This document shows positions 14,953 to 22,555 of a stretch of DNA of 35,471 bases, piece after piece. The stretch spans positions 1 to 35,471 of the forward strand of contig CALVBV010000009.1 in NCBI GenBank assembly GCA_944325815.1, in the 5' to 3' direction. The translations under genes were made by a program, and so were the position numbers. The notes under the pieces are model-generated. The model worked only from the letters and a program-made list of their open reading frames with translations. It ran no database searches and was not told the DNA's origin. The number at the start of each line of letters is the position of its first letter. Within the stretch, counting starts at the first letter, position 1. This DNA is from Candidatus Gastranaerophilales bacterium (GTDB lineage Bacteria > Cyanobacteriota > Vampirovibrionia > Gastranaerophilales > Gastranaerophilaceae).

Positions 14953-15582
14953 TTAATATCCGTTTGTAATGAATTCTCTGTTTCTGAACTTTGCCCCGAG
15001 AGATTCTGCTATTTCTTCGCATTTTTGAACATCTATTTTATGTTCTTTATCAAAATCGGTAACAATGCTTGCCGTAACATCTATTCCGGCCTCTGCACAA
15101 GCTTTTATAAACTTTTTAACTTCTTCGTAAGCATTTTCTATTTTTGGATTGCAAATTTTATTGTACTGTTCTGCATTTGAAGAATTAAGGCTTATTGATA
15201 CAGAATCAATGAGTCCCTTAAATTCTTCTATTACATTGGTTTTATATATTGCATTAGCATGTCCGTTTGTATTAACGCGGATTTTTATCTCAGGGTGATT
15301 TTCTCTTAAATATCGGGCAAAAGCCTTCATCATATCTTTTTTTAAAAAAGGTTCTCCGTATCCGCAAAAAACAACTTGTTTAGGAACCGGTATAAATTTG
15401 TTAAACTGTTCAATTATATTTTCAAGTGTATATTTATCATCATGCCACATATTTGAGCCGCAAACATCATCTTTTTGCTCTCTTAAGCAAAATATGCAGG
15501 AGTTTGTGCAGGCATTAGTCAGATTGACATAAACCGTCTCCGGCGATTTTTCTTCATTTATTGAGTAAACCAGTGTATACAT
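14953..15582 (-). CDS. TatD-linked-type radical SAM protein
   Basis: The 209-residue protein is a short radical SAM enzyme. The [4Fe-4S] ligands are Cys25, Cys29 and Cys32 in L-T-N-A-C-T-N-S-C-I-F-C-L-R-E, followed by the SAM-binding G-Y-G-E-P (74-78). The V-Y-V-N-L-T-N-x-C-T-N-x-C-x-F-C start, the small size and F-C-G-Y-G-E-P match the family often annotated as 'TatD-associated radical SAM protein'. No tatD is in this window. The reaction is unknown. GGGGG 7 bases before the ATG supports the start. A ferredoxin gene lies just upstream on the same strand and could supply electrons, but a hairpin and a promoter separate them. Confidence 0.82.
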   Translation of the reverse strand: MYTLVYSINEEKSPETVYVNLTNACTNSCIFCLREQKDDVCGSNMWHDDKYTLENIIEQFNKFIPVPKQVVFCGYGEPFLKKDMMKAFARYLRENHPEIKIRVNTNGHANAIYKTNVIEEFKGLIDSVSISLNSSNAEQYNKICNPKIENAYEEVKKFIKACAEAGIDVTASIVTDFDKEHKIDVQKCEEIAESLGAKFRNREFITNGY

Positions 15583-15603
15583 TCCATATCCCCCTTAAGA
15601 AAA

Positions 15604-15611
15604 ATTATACA
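15604..15611 (-). promoter_or_regulatory. -10 element of the radical SAM operon
   Basis: On the minus strand TGTATAAT (15611 to 15604) lies about 15 bases before the GGGGG ribosome-binding site. No clear -35; the upstream sequence is the ferredoxin terminator hairpin. Confidence 0.5.
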
Positions 15612-15613
15612 AC

Positions 15614-15645
15614 AAACGAGCCCCAATAAAACATGAGGCTCGTTT
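15614..15645 (-). terminator. Terminator hairpin after the ferredoxin gene
   Basis: AAACGAGCC (15614-15622) pairs perfectly with GGCTCGTTT (15637-15645), loop of 14 bases. The T tract on the minus strand is weak (GTTTGTTGTA), so termination may be partial. Confidence 0.6.
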
Positions 15646-15666
15646 GAGATTAAAAATTATTAAATT

Positions 15667-15843
15667 TTATTCTACAACGATTGCAGAAACAGGGCATGCG
15701 CCTGCAGCTTCTTTAACACAGTCTTCGTTGCCTGCAATATTAGAAGCATTAACTTCTGCTTTGTCTTCTACATGAAATACTGCGTCGCAGATTGATTCGC
15801 AAGCGCCGCATCCGATGCATGAATCTTCAATAGTTACGTTCAT
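15667..15843 (-). CDS. Single-cluster [4Fe-4S] ferredoxin (58 aa)
   Basis: This short reading frame encodes a Thermotoga-type ferredoxin. The cluster ligands are Cys9, Cys12, Cys15 and Cys50 (C-I-G-C-G-A-C, and A-C-P near the end). Two further cysteines, Cys19 and Cys42, sit where Thermotoga maritima ferredoxin has a disulfide, with the same spacing. The protein is strongly acidic, as expected of a soluble low-potential electron carrier. AAGGAG lies 8 bases before the ATG. It is probably monocistronic: a TGTATAAT element lies upstream and a hairpin follows. Partners are not identified; radical SAM enzymes or anaerobic oxidoreductases are likely users. Confidence 0.93.
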   Translation of the reverse strand: MNVTIEDSCIGCGACESICDAVFHVEDKAEVNASNIAGNEDCVKEAAGACPVSAIVVE

Positions 15844-15864
15844 TAGTATTCTCCTTTTTGGTTT

Positions 15865-15884
15865 AGCTGAATTTTATTTCAGCT
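15865..15884 (-). other. Hairpin in the ferredoxin leader
   Basis: AGCTGAA (15865-15871) pairs with TTCAGCT (15878-15884) around a six-base loop, about 10 bases ahead of the ribosome-binding site. It is followed on the minus strand by AAACC, so it is not a terminator for this gene; it may tune translation or mRNA stability. Confidence 0.4.
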
Positions 15885-15904
15885 TTTATTTATTTACCTT
15901 TTTT

Positions 15905-15912
15905 ATTATACA
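15905..15912 (-). promoter_or_regulatory. -10 element of the ferredoxin gene
   Basis: TGTATAAT on the minus strand (15912 to 15905), just past the deoB stop codon; a leader of about 55-60 bases follows. The -35 position is only TTTTAA. Confidence 0.5.
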
Positions 15913-15927
15913 CTCAAATTTAAAAAA

Positions 15928-17109
15928 TTAAAATAACCATCCGGCCACCCTCTCTGCTATTGAATCAAAGCCAATGGTTTCTCCCAGATTTTTAGGGTTA
16001 ATATTTTTTGAATAATATAACACCGGCACTTTTTCTCTTGTATGATCTGTTCCGGGTACTGTCGGGTCGCATCCGTGGTCGGCCGTAATTATCAACAAGT
16101 CGTCTTCTCCGATAAGAGGCAGAATTTGAGCCAGATATAGGTCGATTTCTTCTATTGCTTTACCATAACCCTCTGCATTATTTCTGTGCCCGAAAAGCAT
16201 ATCCGTATCAACAAGATTGGTAAATATTATTTCTTTTGTTTCGTCTGTAATGTCCGTATCCTGATATTTTATACTATCTAAATCGAGGGTTCCGTTGAGA
16301 GCTTTAATCGTAAGTTCAAGCCCTTCTTTGTTAGAACCTGTGTGAATCGCATGTGTAATACCGGCTTTAGAGAAAATATCTTCAATTTTCCCTATACCGA
16401 TAACCTTTGCGCCGGCATTTTTAACTTTATCAAGAACGGTTGCTTTGGGCGGCTTCATTGAATAATCTCTTCTGTCCTTAGAAATTCTCGTCGGTTTTCC
16501 GTCAATGATTTTGTAAGGACGCGCAATGACACGCGCTGTATTGTAACCGCCTACATCCAGAATATGACGAGCAATCTCGCACCATTTGTATAATGTTTCA
16601 AGCGGAATCATGTCAGTATCAACTGCAATCTGGAATACGCTGTCAGCCGAGGTGTATACAATCGGATATCTTGTTCTGTGGTGTTCTTCATTAAGCTCTT
16701 CAATAATAGCAGTACCGCTTGCCGGACGGTTTGCAAGAACCCCGCTGCAATTGGTTTCTGTAATAAATTTATCAATAAGTTCTTTGGGAAAACCATTCGG
16801 GAATGTAGAGAATGGTTTTTCCGACACAAGCCCTGCAATCTCCCAGTGGCCGGTTGTAGTGTCTTTACCTTTGGATTTTTCTTCAAGAGTGCCATACTGT
16901 CCTAATGGACTTGTTGTTTTATTAATGCCTTCAAAATCCTGAATATTGCCTAAACCTAATGACGACAAATTAGGAACATGAAGCCCGTTGTTAAATGCGC
17001 AGACATTTTTCAGGGTATTGCATTCTTTAATATCGCCAAATTCTTCACAGTCAGGCATAGCGCCTATCCCCATTGAATCTATTACAATAATTACTGCTCT
17101 TTTTTTCAT
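15928..17109 (-). CDS. deoB: Phosphopentomutase
   Basis: DeoB interconverts (deoxy)ribose 1- and 5-phosphate, linking nucleoside breakdown to the pentose phosphate pathway. The 393-residue protein has the alkaline-phosphatase-superfamily metal-binding blocks: V-I-D-S-M-G-I-G-A-M-P-D (9-20), K-D-T-T-T-G-H-W-E, with the catalytic Thr in T-T-T-G, D-T-D-M-L-F-G-H-R, T-A-D-H-G-C-D-P-T and D-H-T-R-E-K-V-P. All are intact. An AGAGG motif precedes the ATG. It is transcribed from a promoter that overlaps the one for the divergent coiled-coil gene. It fits a nucleoside salvage role. Confidence 0.96.
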   Translation of the reverse strand: MKKRAVIIVIDSMGIGAMPDCEEFGDIKECNTLKNVCAFNNGLHVPNLSSLGLGNIQDFEGINKTTSPLGQYGTLEEKSKGKDTTTGHWEIAGLVSEKPFSTFPNGFPKELIDKFITETNCSGVLANRPASGTAIIEELNEEHHRTRYPIVYTSADSVFQIAVDTDMIPLETLYKWCEIARHILDVGGYNTARVIARPYKIIDGKPTRISKDRRDYSMKPPKATVLDKVKNAGAKVIGIGKIEDIFSKAGITHAIHTGSNKEGLELTIKALNGTLDLDSIKYQDTDITDETKEIIFTNLVDTDMLFGHRNNAEGYGKAIEEIDLYLAQILPLIGEDDLLIITADHGCDPTVPGTDHTREKVPVLYYSKNINPKNLGETIGFDSIAERVAGWLF

Positions 17110-17157
17110 CTTCTAAACCTCTGTTAAGATATGTTACAAATATTACAGTCCGCGAAA

Positions 17158-17191
17158 TTGACCATTGTTTTTTGACTTTATTATTATAGCA
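17158..17191. promoter_or_regulatory. Overlapping divergent promoters (coiled-coil gene and deoB)
   Basis: On the plus strand TTGACC (17158-17163), 18 bases, TATTAT (17182-17187) drives the coiled-coil gene. On the minus strand TGCTATAAT (17191 to 17183) would drive deoB with a leader of about 65 bases. The two -10 elements overlap by five bases, so the promoters should exclude each other. Confidence 0.55.
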
Positions 17192-17210
17192 CAATCAGAG
17201 GATATGTAAG

Positions 17211-17861
17211 ATGTCAGACGGTGTACAAATGGATGTAAATTTAGCATACAGTATAAATATGCCCTTGATTCTGGGAGTAGACAGAGCTTTAGAATTGAAT
17301 AATCTAAAGAAACAAGCCGGTTTGAATAAAACTGATCTGGAAAAATTTTCAGCAGAAATGAATCAAGTTATAGATGAGCAGACAGAATACGTTATAGAAT
17401 TAGAATCTTTGCAGATGGAAATGGATGATTTACAGGAATCTTATGAGCAAGAATTAGATTCTACGCTGGAAAGATACCTGGAATTAAAGGAAAAAGCCTT
17501 TAACGGTAATCTAACGGAAGATGAAGCAAAAGAACTCGATTTATTGGAAGATGAACGTGCCGGTTTGGTTTCTGACTATCGGGCAAAATCGCAAAGTGCC
17601 GAAAGTTCTATTGAGGCAGTTCGGCAAAATTATCAATCAGCAGAAAATAAAACTGCTTCAAATTTGATAGCTCAGACAAATTCAACAATAGACGGGCTTA
17701 CACAGTGGAACAGCGACAATAATTCTGAAACCGGGAAGAAAATTCTCAAGCGTTTTAACCAATCAAATAATGTTATAATAAATGATTTATCAAGCAGAAT
17801 AGATGATGTTGAAGAACAGAATAAAATTTATTCCAAATATTCAAGCTTTTTGAAAAAATAA
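17211..17861 (+). CDS. Coiled-coil protein of unknown function (216 aa)
   Basis: I do not recognise a family. The protein is acidic with a long central coiled coil (about residues 35-145; many Glu/Leu heptads such as L-E-S-L-Q-M-E-M-D-D-L-Q-E-S-Y-E-Q-E-L) and a Ser/Asn/Thr-rich C-terminal third (about 145-216) that again becomes helical. The N-terminus is mildly hydrophobic (N-L-A-Y-S-I-N-M-P-L-I-L-G-V) but without the positive charge of a signal peptide. AGAGGA lies about 8 bases before the ATG. It has its own promoter and stands before nusB. A structural or scaffold role is only a guess. Confidence 0.72.
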   Translation: MSDGVQMDVNLAYSINMPLILGVDRALELNNLKKQAGLNKTDLEKFSAEMNQVIDEQTEYVIELESLQMEMDDLQESYEQELDSTLERYLELKEKAFNGNLTEDEAKELDLLEDERAGLVSDYRAKSQSAESSIEAVRQNYQSAENKTASNLIAQTNSTIDGLTQWNSDNNSETGKKILKRFNQSNNVIINDLSSRIDDVEEQNKIYSKYSSFLKK

Positions 17862-17884
17862 TATATATTTTTCTCATAAGTTTA

Positions 17885-17893
17885 TGTTATTAT
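17885..17893 (+). promoter_or_regulatory. Extended -10 promoter of nusB
   Basis: TGTTATTAT (17885-17893), no clear -35; GGAG at 17921-17924 is 7 bases before the nusB ATG. Confidence 0.4.
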
Positions 17894-17931
17894 AAACTAA
17901 AAGTTGAATAATAGAACTTAGGAGAAAATAT

Positions 17932-18594
17932 ATGCAGGCAAGACGTGCATCAAGAGAATTAGCATTAATACTTTTTTCACAGTTTGATAAAGAGATTACA
18001 AAATATTCAAGAAAAGATTTTGAGGATATAATGCTTAAGTCTGTCAGAATCCTTTCAAATTCTGCATCGGAAGAATTAAAATTAACTGTAGGCTCATTAA
18101 TAGATATAAAAGATTCAATAGAAACTTATGAAGCAGAACATGAGTCTAATCTGGCTCGTCCTCTCGGTGCGAAAAATAAGCCGGTAAAGGTTCCGATGAC
18201 AGATGAGATGATTCAAAAGGTTGATACAATGCTGGATGTGGCTGAAAAAGCTATTTTAGCCTTGGAAATTGCAGAGTTTGCAACCCTTGAAAATCAATCT
18301 GAGGTTAAGAATTATACCGTAGAAATAGCTGAGCAGTTCAAGATAAATCATGATGCTATTGATGCTGAAATTCAGAAATATTCTAACGGCTGGGATATTT
18401 CAAGGCTTGTAAAAATTGATAAAGATATCTTAAGAATCGCAATTACAGAACTTCTTTATACTAAGAAAGCTCCGATTAAGGTTGTTGTAGATGAAGCTGT
18501 AGAACTTGCAAAAAAATATTCTACAGAGGATTCATCTTCATTTGTAAATGGGATTTTGGCAAAAGTAATTGTGGAAAACGGTCTTCGCGGCTAG
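17932..18594 (+). CDS. nusB: Transcription antitermination factor NusB, long form
   Basis: NusB binds boxA RNA with S10 and prevents premature termination, mainly in rRNA operons. The family start R-R-A-S-R-E-L-A-L-I-L-F-S-Q (3-16) and the C-terminal core (V-K-I-D-K-D-I-L-R-I-A-I-T-E-L-L, then K-V-V-V-D-E-A-V-E-L-A-K-K-Y, then S-F-V-N-G-I-L) are clear. At 220 residues it is about 70-80 longer than E. coli NusB; the extra part is a mostly helical stretch in the middle (about 30-125), as in cyanobacterial NusB proteins. It precedes ftsY, an adjacency also known from cyanobacteria as I recall. Confidence 0.92.
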   Translation: MQARRASRELALILFSQFDKEITKYSRKDFEDIMLKSVRILSNSASEELKLTVGSLIDIKDSIETYEAEHESNLARPLGAKNKPVKVPMTDEMIQKVDTMLDVAEKAILALEIAEFATLENQSEVKNYTVEIAEQFKINHDAIDAEIQKYSNGWDISRLVKIDKDILRIAITELLYTKKAPIKVVVDEAVELAKKYSTEDSSSFVNGILAKVIVENGLRG

Positions 18595-18703
18595 TGGAGA
18601 TTTGAAAAGTTGGGGAGTAGTTATGGTTTAGGAGTTTAGAAGAAGTTAAAACTCTAAATACTAAAAACATTATTCACCCACTCACTTAATCACTTTGCCA
18701 CTG
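18593..18703. repeat. Long imperfect inverted repeat between nusB and ftsY
   Basis: The first half of this spacer (G-rich on the plus strand) is an imperfect reverse complement of the second half (C-rich). Outer ends AGTGG (18593-18597) and CCACT (18698-18702) pair exactly; the centre pairs a TTTAGGAGTTTAGA-like arm with TTAAAACTCTAAA. The right arm shows an 8-base rhythm of CACT. The dot-matrix look is that of a folded palindrome of about 110 bases, for example a MITE-like or REP-like element. It begins inside the nusB stop codon and ends shortly before the ftsY start. Confidence 0.6.
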
Positions 18704-18714
18704 AAAATAAAATT

Positions 18715-19617
18715 ATGTTTAACTTTTTCGATAAATTAAAAAATACAGTATCAAAAACCGCGCAGGCTCTTGTAGGGAATGTTGCTGAAGCAGTATCAGA
18801 GGAAGAAGAATTCTCAGAATTTGTCCTTGATGATATGGAGGATTTGCTAATAAGTGCTGATTTGGGAGTGAATTACGCCTCTGAACTTGTTGATAAATTG
18901 AGAGGACAAAATAAGATTAAACCATCCCAAGTCAAAGAGTTTTTAAAAACAGAATTTTTGAAAACCCTTGAAGAAGCAGGAACCGGTAAGATTGCTTATA
19001 AGGATAATGAATTAAATATCTATTTTATAACAGGTGTTAACGGTGCCGGAAAAACAACGCTTATCGGAAAGCTTGCGTATAAATTTAAGCAGGAAGGAAA
19101 AAAAGTCTTAATAGCCGCCGGAGATACATTCAGGGCTGCGGCAGAAGAACAGGCGGATATCTGGTCTAAGCGCTCAGGGGCTGATATTGTAAGGCGGGAT
19201 AAGGCAGATCCTGCGTCCGTTGTTTATGAGGCAATACAAAAAGCAAGGAATGAAAAATACGATGTCATTCTTGTTGATACAGCAGGAAGATTGCAGAATA
19301 AATTTAACCTGATGGAAGAGCTTTCGAAAATAAAAAATGTAATAGATAAGAATGCGCCGGAATCTCTGAGAGAATCTATTCTGGTCATTGATGCCAATAC
19401 CGGCCAAAACGGTTTATCTCAGGCAAAAGTTTTTAAAGAGTGTGTTAATCTGACATCTGTAGCCTTAACTAAGCTGGATGGCTCTGCTAAAGGGGCAATA
19501 ATATTAGCCATAGCAAAAGAGCTGGGGCTTCCGGTAAAACTAGCGGGGGTTGGTGAAAAAATGGAAGACTTAAAAGACTTTGACTCCAAAGAGTTTATAC
19601 AGGCGCTTTTTAATTAA
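18715..19617 (+). CDS. ftsY: Signal recognition particle receptor FtsY
   Basis: FtsY is the membrane-associated GTPase that docks SRP-ribosome complexes at the Sec translocon. GTPase motifs are complete: G-V-N-G-A-G-K-T-T (107-115), D-T-F-R-A-A-A, D-T-A-G-R, T-K-L-D-G and G-V-G-E-K. The N-terminus is a short acidic region (E-E-E-E-F) plus the NG domain helices, so the large A domain of E. coli FtsY is absent, as is usual outside proteobacteria; total 300 residues. No recognisable ribosome-binding site precedes the ATG; the palindromic spacer ends 12 bases upstream. The stop overlaps the convergent ruvC end by 8 bases. Confidence 0.95.
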   Translation: MFNFFDKLKNTVSKTAQALVGNVAEAVSEEEEFSEFVLDDMEDLLISADLGVNYASELVDKLRGQNKIKPSQVKEFLKTEFLKTLEEAGTGKIAYKDNELNIYFITGVNGAGKTTLIGKLAYKFKQEGKKVLIAAGDTFRAAAEEQADIWSKRSGADIVRRDKADPASVVYEAIQKARNEKYDVILVDTAGRLQNKFNLMEELSKIKNVIDKNAPESLRESILVIDANTGQNGLSQAKVFKECVNLTSVALTKLDGSAKGAIILAIAKELGLPVKLAGVGEKMEDLKDFDSKEFIQALFN

Positions 19618-20080
19618 TGTTTCTTGAATGGCAGATGGCAATTGCAATTGCGTCTATCGTATCATCAAGCTTCGGCAGTGTATCAACTCCGAGCGAAATT
19701 TTGACCATTTGTTCAACTTCTTTTTTCTCGGCTCTTCCATATCCTGTTAAGACCTGTTTTACCTCCATAGGTGTGTAGCTGAATGTCGGAATATTATATT
19801 TTTCCAATACTGTAAGGATAACCCCGCGCGCTTCTGCCACAGGAATTACAGTCTTTTGGTTTTTAAAGAAAAATAATTCCTCTACGGACGCACAATCAGG
19901 TTGATACTTTTTAACAATGGTGCTTAAATCCTCTTGAATCTCGAGAAGCCTCTTTGAATCTGAAAGCTTCTTGTCTGTTTGGATAGAACCCGAGGTTACA
20001 AGTTTTATTTCCTCTTTATTAATCTCAATAAGCCCGTATCCGACAATTGCCATGCCGGGATCTATTCCTAAAATTTTCAT
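19610..20080 (-). CDS. ruvC: Crossover junction endodeoxyribonuclease RuvC
   Basis: RuvC cuts Holliday junctions together with the RuvAB motor. The four catalytic acids are seen as Asp7 (G-I-D-P-G), Glu67 (S-V-E-E-L-F-F), Asp140 and Asp143 (L-D-D-T-I-D-A-I-A). The 156-residue length is normal. An AGAGGA motif precedes the ATG. A TGTTATAAT element on the minus strand (20154-20146) lies about 65 bases upstream. No ruvA or ruvB is in the window. Confidence 0.96.
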   Translation of the reverse strand: MKILGIDPGMAIVGYGLIEINKEEIKLVTSGSIQTDKKLSDSKRLLEIQEDLSTIVKKYQPDCASVEELFFFKNQKTVIPVAEARGVILTVLEKYNIPTFSYTPMEVKQVLTGYGRAEKKEVEQMVKISLGVDTLPKLDDTIDAIAIAICHSRNIN

Positions 20081-20145
20081 TTAATCCTCTTAGACAAATA
20101 ACCCTTTTACAGGGCTAAATTATTACTCTCTTTTACGCCTCAAGT

Positions 20146-20154
20146 ATTATAACA
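20146..20154 (-). promoter_or_regulatory. Extended -10 promoter of ruvC
   Basis: TGTTATAAT on the minus strand (20154 to 20146), with TTGCGC 17 bases upstream (20174-20169). A leader of about 60 bases follows. Confidence 0.5.
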
Positions 20155-20206
20155 GTAACTTAACATTTGCGCAAATTCTAGTGACAAATCTTTCTTTTCG
20201 CGCTAT

Positions 20207-20212
20207 TATAAT
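20207..20212 (+). promoter_or_regulatory. -10 element of the DUF2229 gene
   Basis: TATAAT at 20207-20212, with GTGACA at 20181-20186 at a longer than usual distance. AAAAGG precedes the ATG at 20246. Confidence 0.4.
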
Positions 20213-20245
20213 TTTGGTATGTAAAAATAAAGAAAAGGTTTTTTA

Positions 20246-21319
20246 ATGGAAAAAGAAATGGTTATCGGTATTCCGAGAGGAATGTCATTCTACAGCAACT
20301 ATCCCTTCTGGTACGGTTTTTTTACAAGTTTAGGAATAAAAATTGTATTGTCTGATCCTACAACAAAACAGACTATGTCAGAAGGCTCTGCTCTTGTTGT
20401 GACGGAGACTTGCCTGCCAATAAAAATTTATCTGGGGCATATTCTTAATTTGATTACAAAAGGAGTAAAGAACATTTTTGTTCCCTCATTGCAATCTATT
20501 GCGCCAAAAATTTATAATTGCTCTAAAATAAGAGGACTTCCGGATTTGGTGAGAAACGTTATTAAAGCTGATATTAATATAATTGAGCCTACGCTTGATA
20601 AGTCGGCTAAACATCAGGGATTGTATGAATTTCTGGAAGACGCTGTAAAACCTTTCGGGATTACAAATATTGATGATATAAAAAAAGCTTCAAAGCAGGG
20701 CTGGAAAGTTTATAATAATTTCCTTGTAATGATGCGCTCAGGTATGAGCTATAAAAAAGCTATTAATTATGCTCTTCAGGGAAAAGTCTTTATTGAAAAC
20801 CCTGCAAACTCTGCACCAATTAATGTTGCATTAGTTTCGCACGGTTATAATATTTATGACGAGCGGGCTTCTATGAAGATTTTTGATAAGTTAGAAAAAA
20901 TGGATGTAAAAGTATTTACATCTCTTCAGCTTACAGACGAGCAGATGGAAGAAGGTATTGCATCTCTCGGGCAAAAACGCTATTGGGCTAATGAGTATGA
21001 AATGACCGGTACAGCAGGTCATTACCTCAAGGATAATAAGATTGACGGAATTATCACTCTTAACGCTTTCGGTTGCGGCCCGGATTCTTTGATGATAGAA
21101 AGAATTACAAGAAAAGCAAAAGAAGCTAATAAGCCGATTTTATCGTTAACGATTGACGAACACACCGGTGAAGCCGGATTTATCACACGGCTGGAAGCGT
21201 TTATTGATATGCTTTACCGCAAGAAACGCTCTAAGATTATTAATAAAATTACAATGCCTGAGTACGATTATGTTCCTCAGACAAATATCTGTGATACTTT
21301 GTTTGCAGAGAAGAAATAA
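20246..21319 (+). CDS. DUF2229 / acyl-CoA dehydratase activase-related protein
   Basis: The 357 residues match the DUF2229 group that is related to 2-hydroxyacyl-CoA dehydratase and its activator: I-G-I-P-R-G-M-S-F-Y at the start, T-E-T-C-L-P-I-K (about 53-60), V-P-S-L-Q-S, and the C-terminal F-G-C-G-P-D-S-L-M and L-T-I-D-E-H-T-G-E-A-G-F-I-T-R-L-E-A-F. Cysteines in T-E-T-C, Y-N-C and F-G-C-G probably bind an iron-sulfur cluster, as in relatives. The BadF/BcrA ATPase domain that is often fused to it is absent. It is followed after 3 bases by a MacB-type permease. Substrate is unknown; such proteins are typical of anaerobes. Confidence 0.82.
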   Translation: MEKEMVIGIPRGMSFYSNYPFWYGFFTSLGIKIVLSDPTTKQTMSEGSALVVTETCLPIKIYLGHILNLITKGVKNIFVPSLQSIAPKIYNCSKIRGLPDLVRNVIKADINIIEPTLDKSAKHQGLYEFLEDAVKPFGITNIDDIKKASKQGWKVYNNFLVMMRSGMSYKKAINYALQGKVFIENPANSAPINVALVSHGYNIYDERASMKIFDKLEKMDVKVFTSLQLTDEQMEEGIASLGQKRYWANEYEMTGTAGHYLKDNKIDGIITLNAFGCGPDSLMIERITRKAKEANKPILSLTIDEHTGEAGFITRLEAFIDMLYRKKRSKIINKITMPEYDYVPQTNICDTLFAEKK

Positions 21320-21322
21320 CAG

Positions 21323-22552
21323 ATGCTGGATTTTAAATCGACTTTAAAAATGGCAGTAAATTCACTCAGGGTGAATATGCTTCGTTCGGCTCTTACAAGC
21401 CTTGGTGTAATTATTGGCGTAAGTGCCGTAATTATAATGCTTGCAGTCGGAACTGGCGCCAGCAAAAAGGTTACAGAGAATATGGAAGCTATGGGGACTA
21501 ATATTCTCACTATCCGTTCAGCTTCCGCAAAATCCGGCGGAGTTCACATGGGGATGGGTACAAAGCCGACATTGACATCAAAAGATGCTATTGCTATAGA
21601 AAAAATGGCACGCGGGATTCTTGCAATCTCAACAATGTCTTCTCAGACTCAGCAATTAACTTACGGTAACCAAAATTGGTCTACAACAGTTTACGGGATA
21701 CAGCCTGCCTATCTTTTTATAAAAAATTATGAAATGGAGATGGGGCGGGGGTTTATTCCGGAGGATCTGCAAAACAGCGCAAAGGTTACGATTATAGGCT
21801 CAACTATTGCGGCTGAACTCTTTGGTGATGTTGATCCGATTAACAAGGTGATACGTGTAGGGAATATTCCGTTTAAAGTGATTGGATTATTAAAAACAAA
21901 AGGCCAGTCAGGCCCGTTTGATCAGGATGATTTGATTTTTATTCCGATAACAACTGCTCAAAAGAAGGTATTTGGGACGGATTTCCCGGGGACTGTAAGC
22001 CAGATTGTGATTAAGGGGCAGGATCCTGATACCTTGGATGAGACAATGGAGGATATAAACGAAATCCTTATAGCACGCCATCATATCGGGAAGAATCAGG
22101 AAAATGATTTTGAGATAAGAAACTCGGCAGAATTTCAAGAAAGGATGAAATCTACAGTCCAGACCTTTGCAATACTTTTGGCATCTATTGCCTCTGTATC
22201 TTTGCTGGTAGGCGGAATAGGGATTATGAACATTATGCTAGTTTCGGTAACAGAAAGAACAAAAGAAATTGGTATTAGAATGGCAATTGGCGCAGGGGTA
22301 AATGATATAAGGCTGCAATTCCTTGTTGAATCGTTTTTGTTGTCTATGATAGGCGGTTTAATCGGGGTTGTGGTTGGAATTGTGGGCTCGTATTTGATAA
22401 CGGTTTTTGCACCGAGTATGACAATTTCTATATCTTTATTCTCGATAATTCTTGCTTTGAGTTTTTCCGGACTTGTCGGAGTAGGGTTCGGCTACTATCC
22501 TGCATATAAAGCGTCTCTTTTGAATCCGATAGACGCACTGCGGTATGAGTAA
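21323..22552 (+). CDS. MacB/FtsX-type ABC transporter permease
   Basis: The 409 residues show the MacB permease layout: one membrane segment near the N-terminus (about 21-43, A-L-T-S-L-G-V-I-I-G-V-S-A-V-I), a large periplasmic MacB-core domain (about 45-270), and three C-terminal membrane segments in an FtsX domain (about 275-300, 325-355, 370-395) with G-I-M-N-I-M-L-V-S-V-T-E-R-T-K-E-I-G-I-R. Relatives export peptides, lipoproteins or antibiotics with an ATPase subunit and a membrane-fusion partner. Neither gene is adjacent. It starts 3 bases after the DUF2229 stop and ends 3 bases before the convergent polA stop. Confidence 0.9.
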   Translation: MLDFKSTLKMAVNSLRVNMLRSALTSLGVIIGVSAVIIMLAVGTGASKKVTENMEAMGTNILTIRSASAKSGGVHMGMGTKPTLTSKDAIAIEKMARGILAISTMSSQTQQLTYGNQNWSTTVYGIQPAYLFIKNYEMEMGRGFIPEDLQNSAKVTIIGSTIAAELFGDVDPINKVIRVGNIPFKVIGLLKTKGQSGPFDQDDLIFIPITTAQKKVFGTDFPGTVSQIVIKGQDPDTLDETMEDINEILIARHHIGKNQENDFEIRNSAEFQERMKSTVQTFAILLASIASVSLLVGGIGIMNIMLVSVTERTKEIGIRMAIGAGVNDIRLQFLVESFLLSMIGGLIGVVVGIVGSYLITVFAPSMTISISLFSIILALSFSGLVGVGFGYYPAYKASLLNPIDALRYE

Positions 22553-22555
22553 CGC

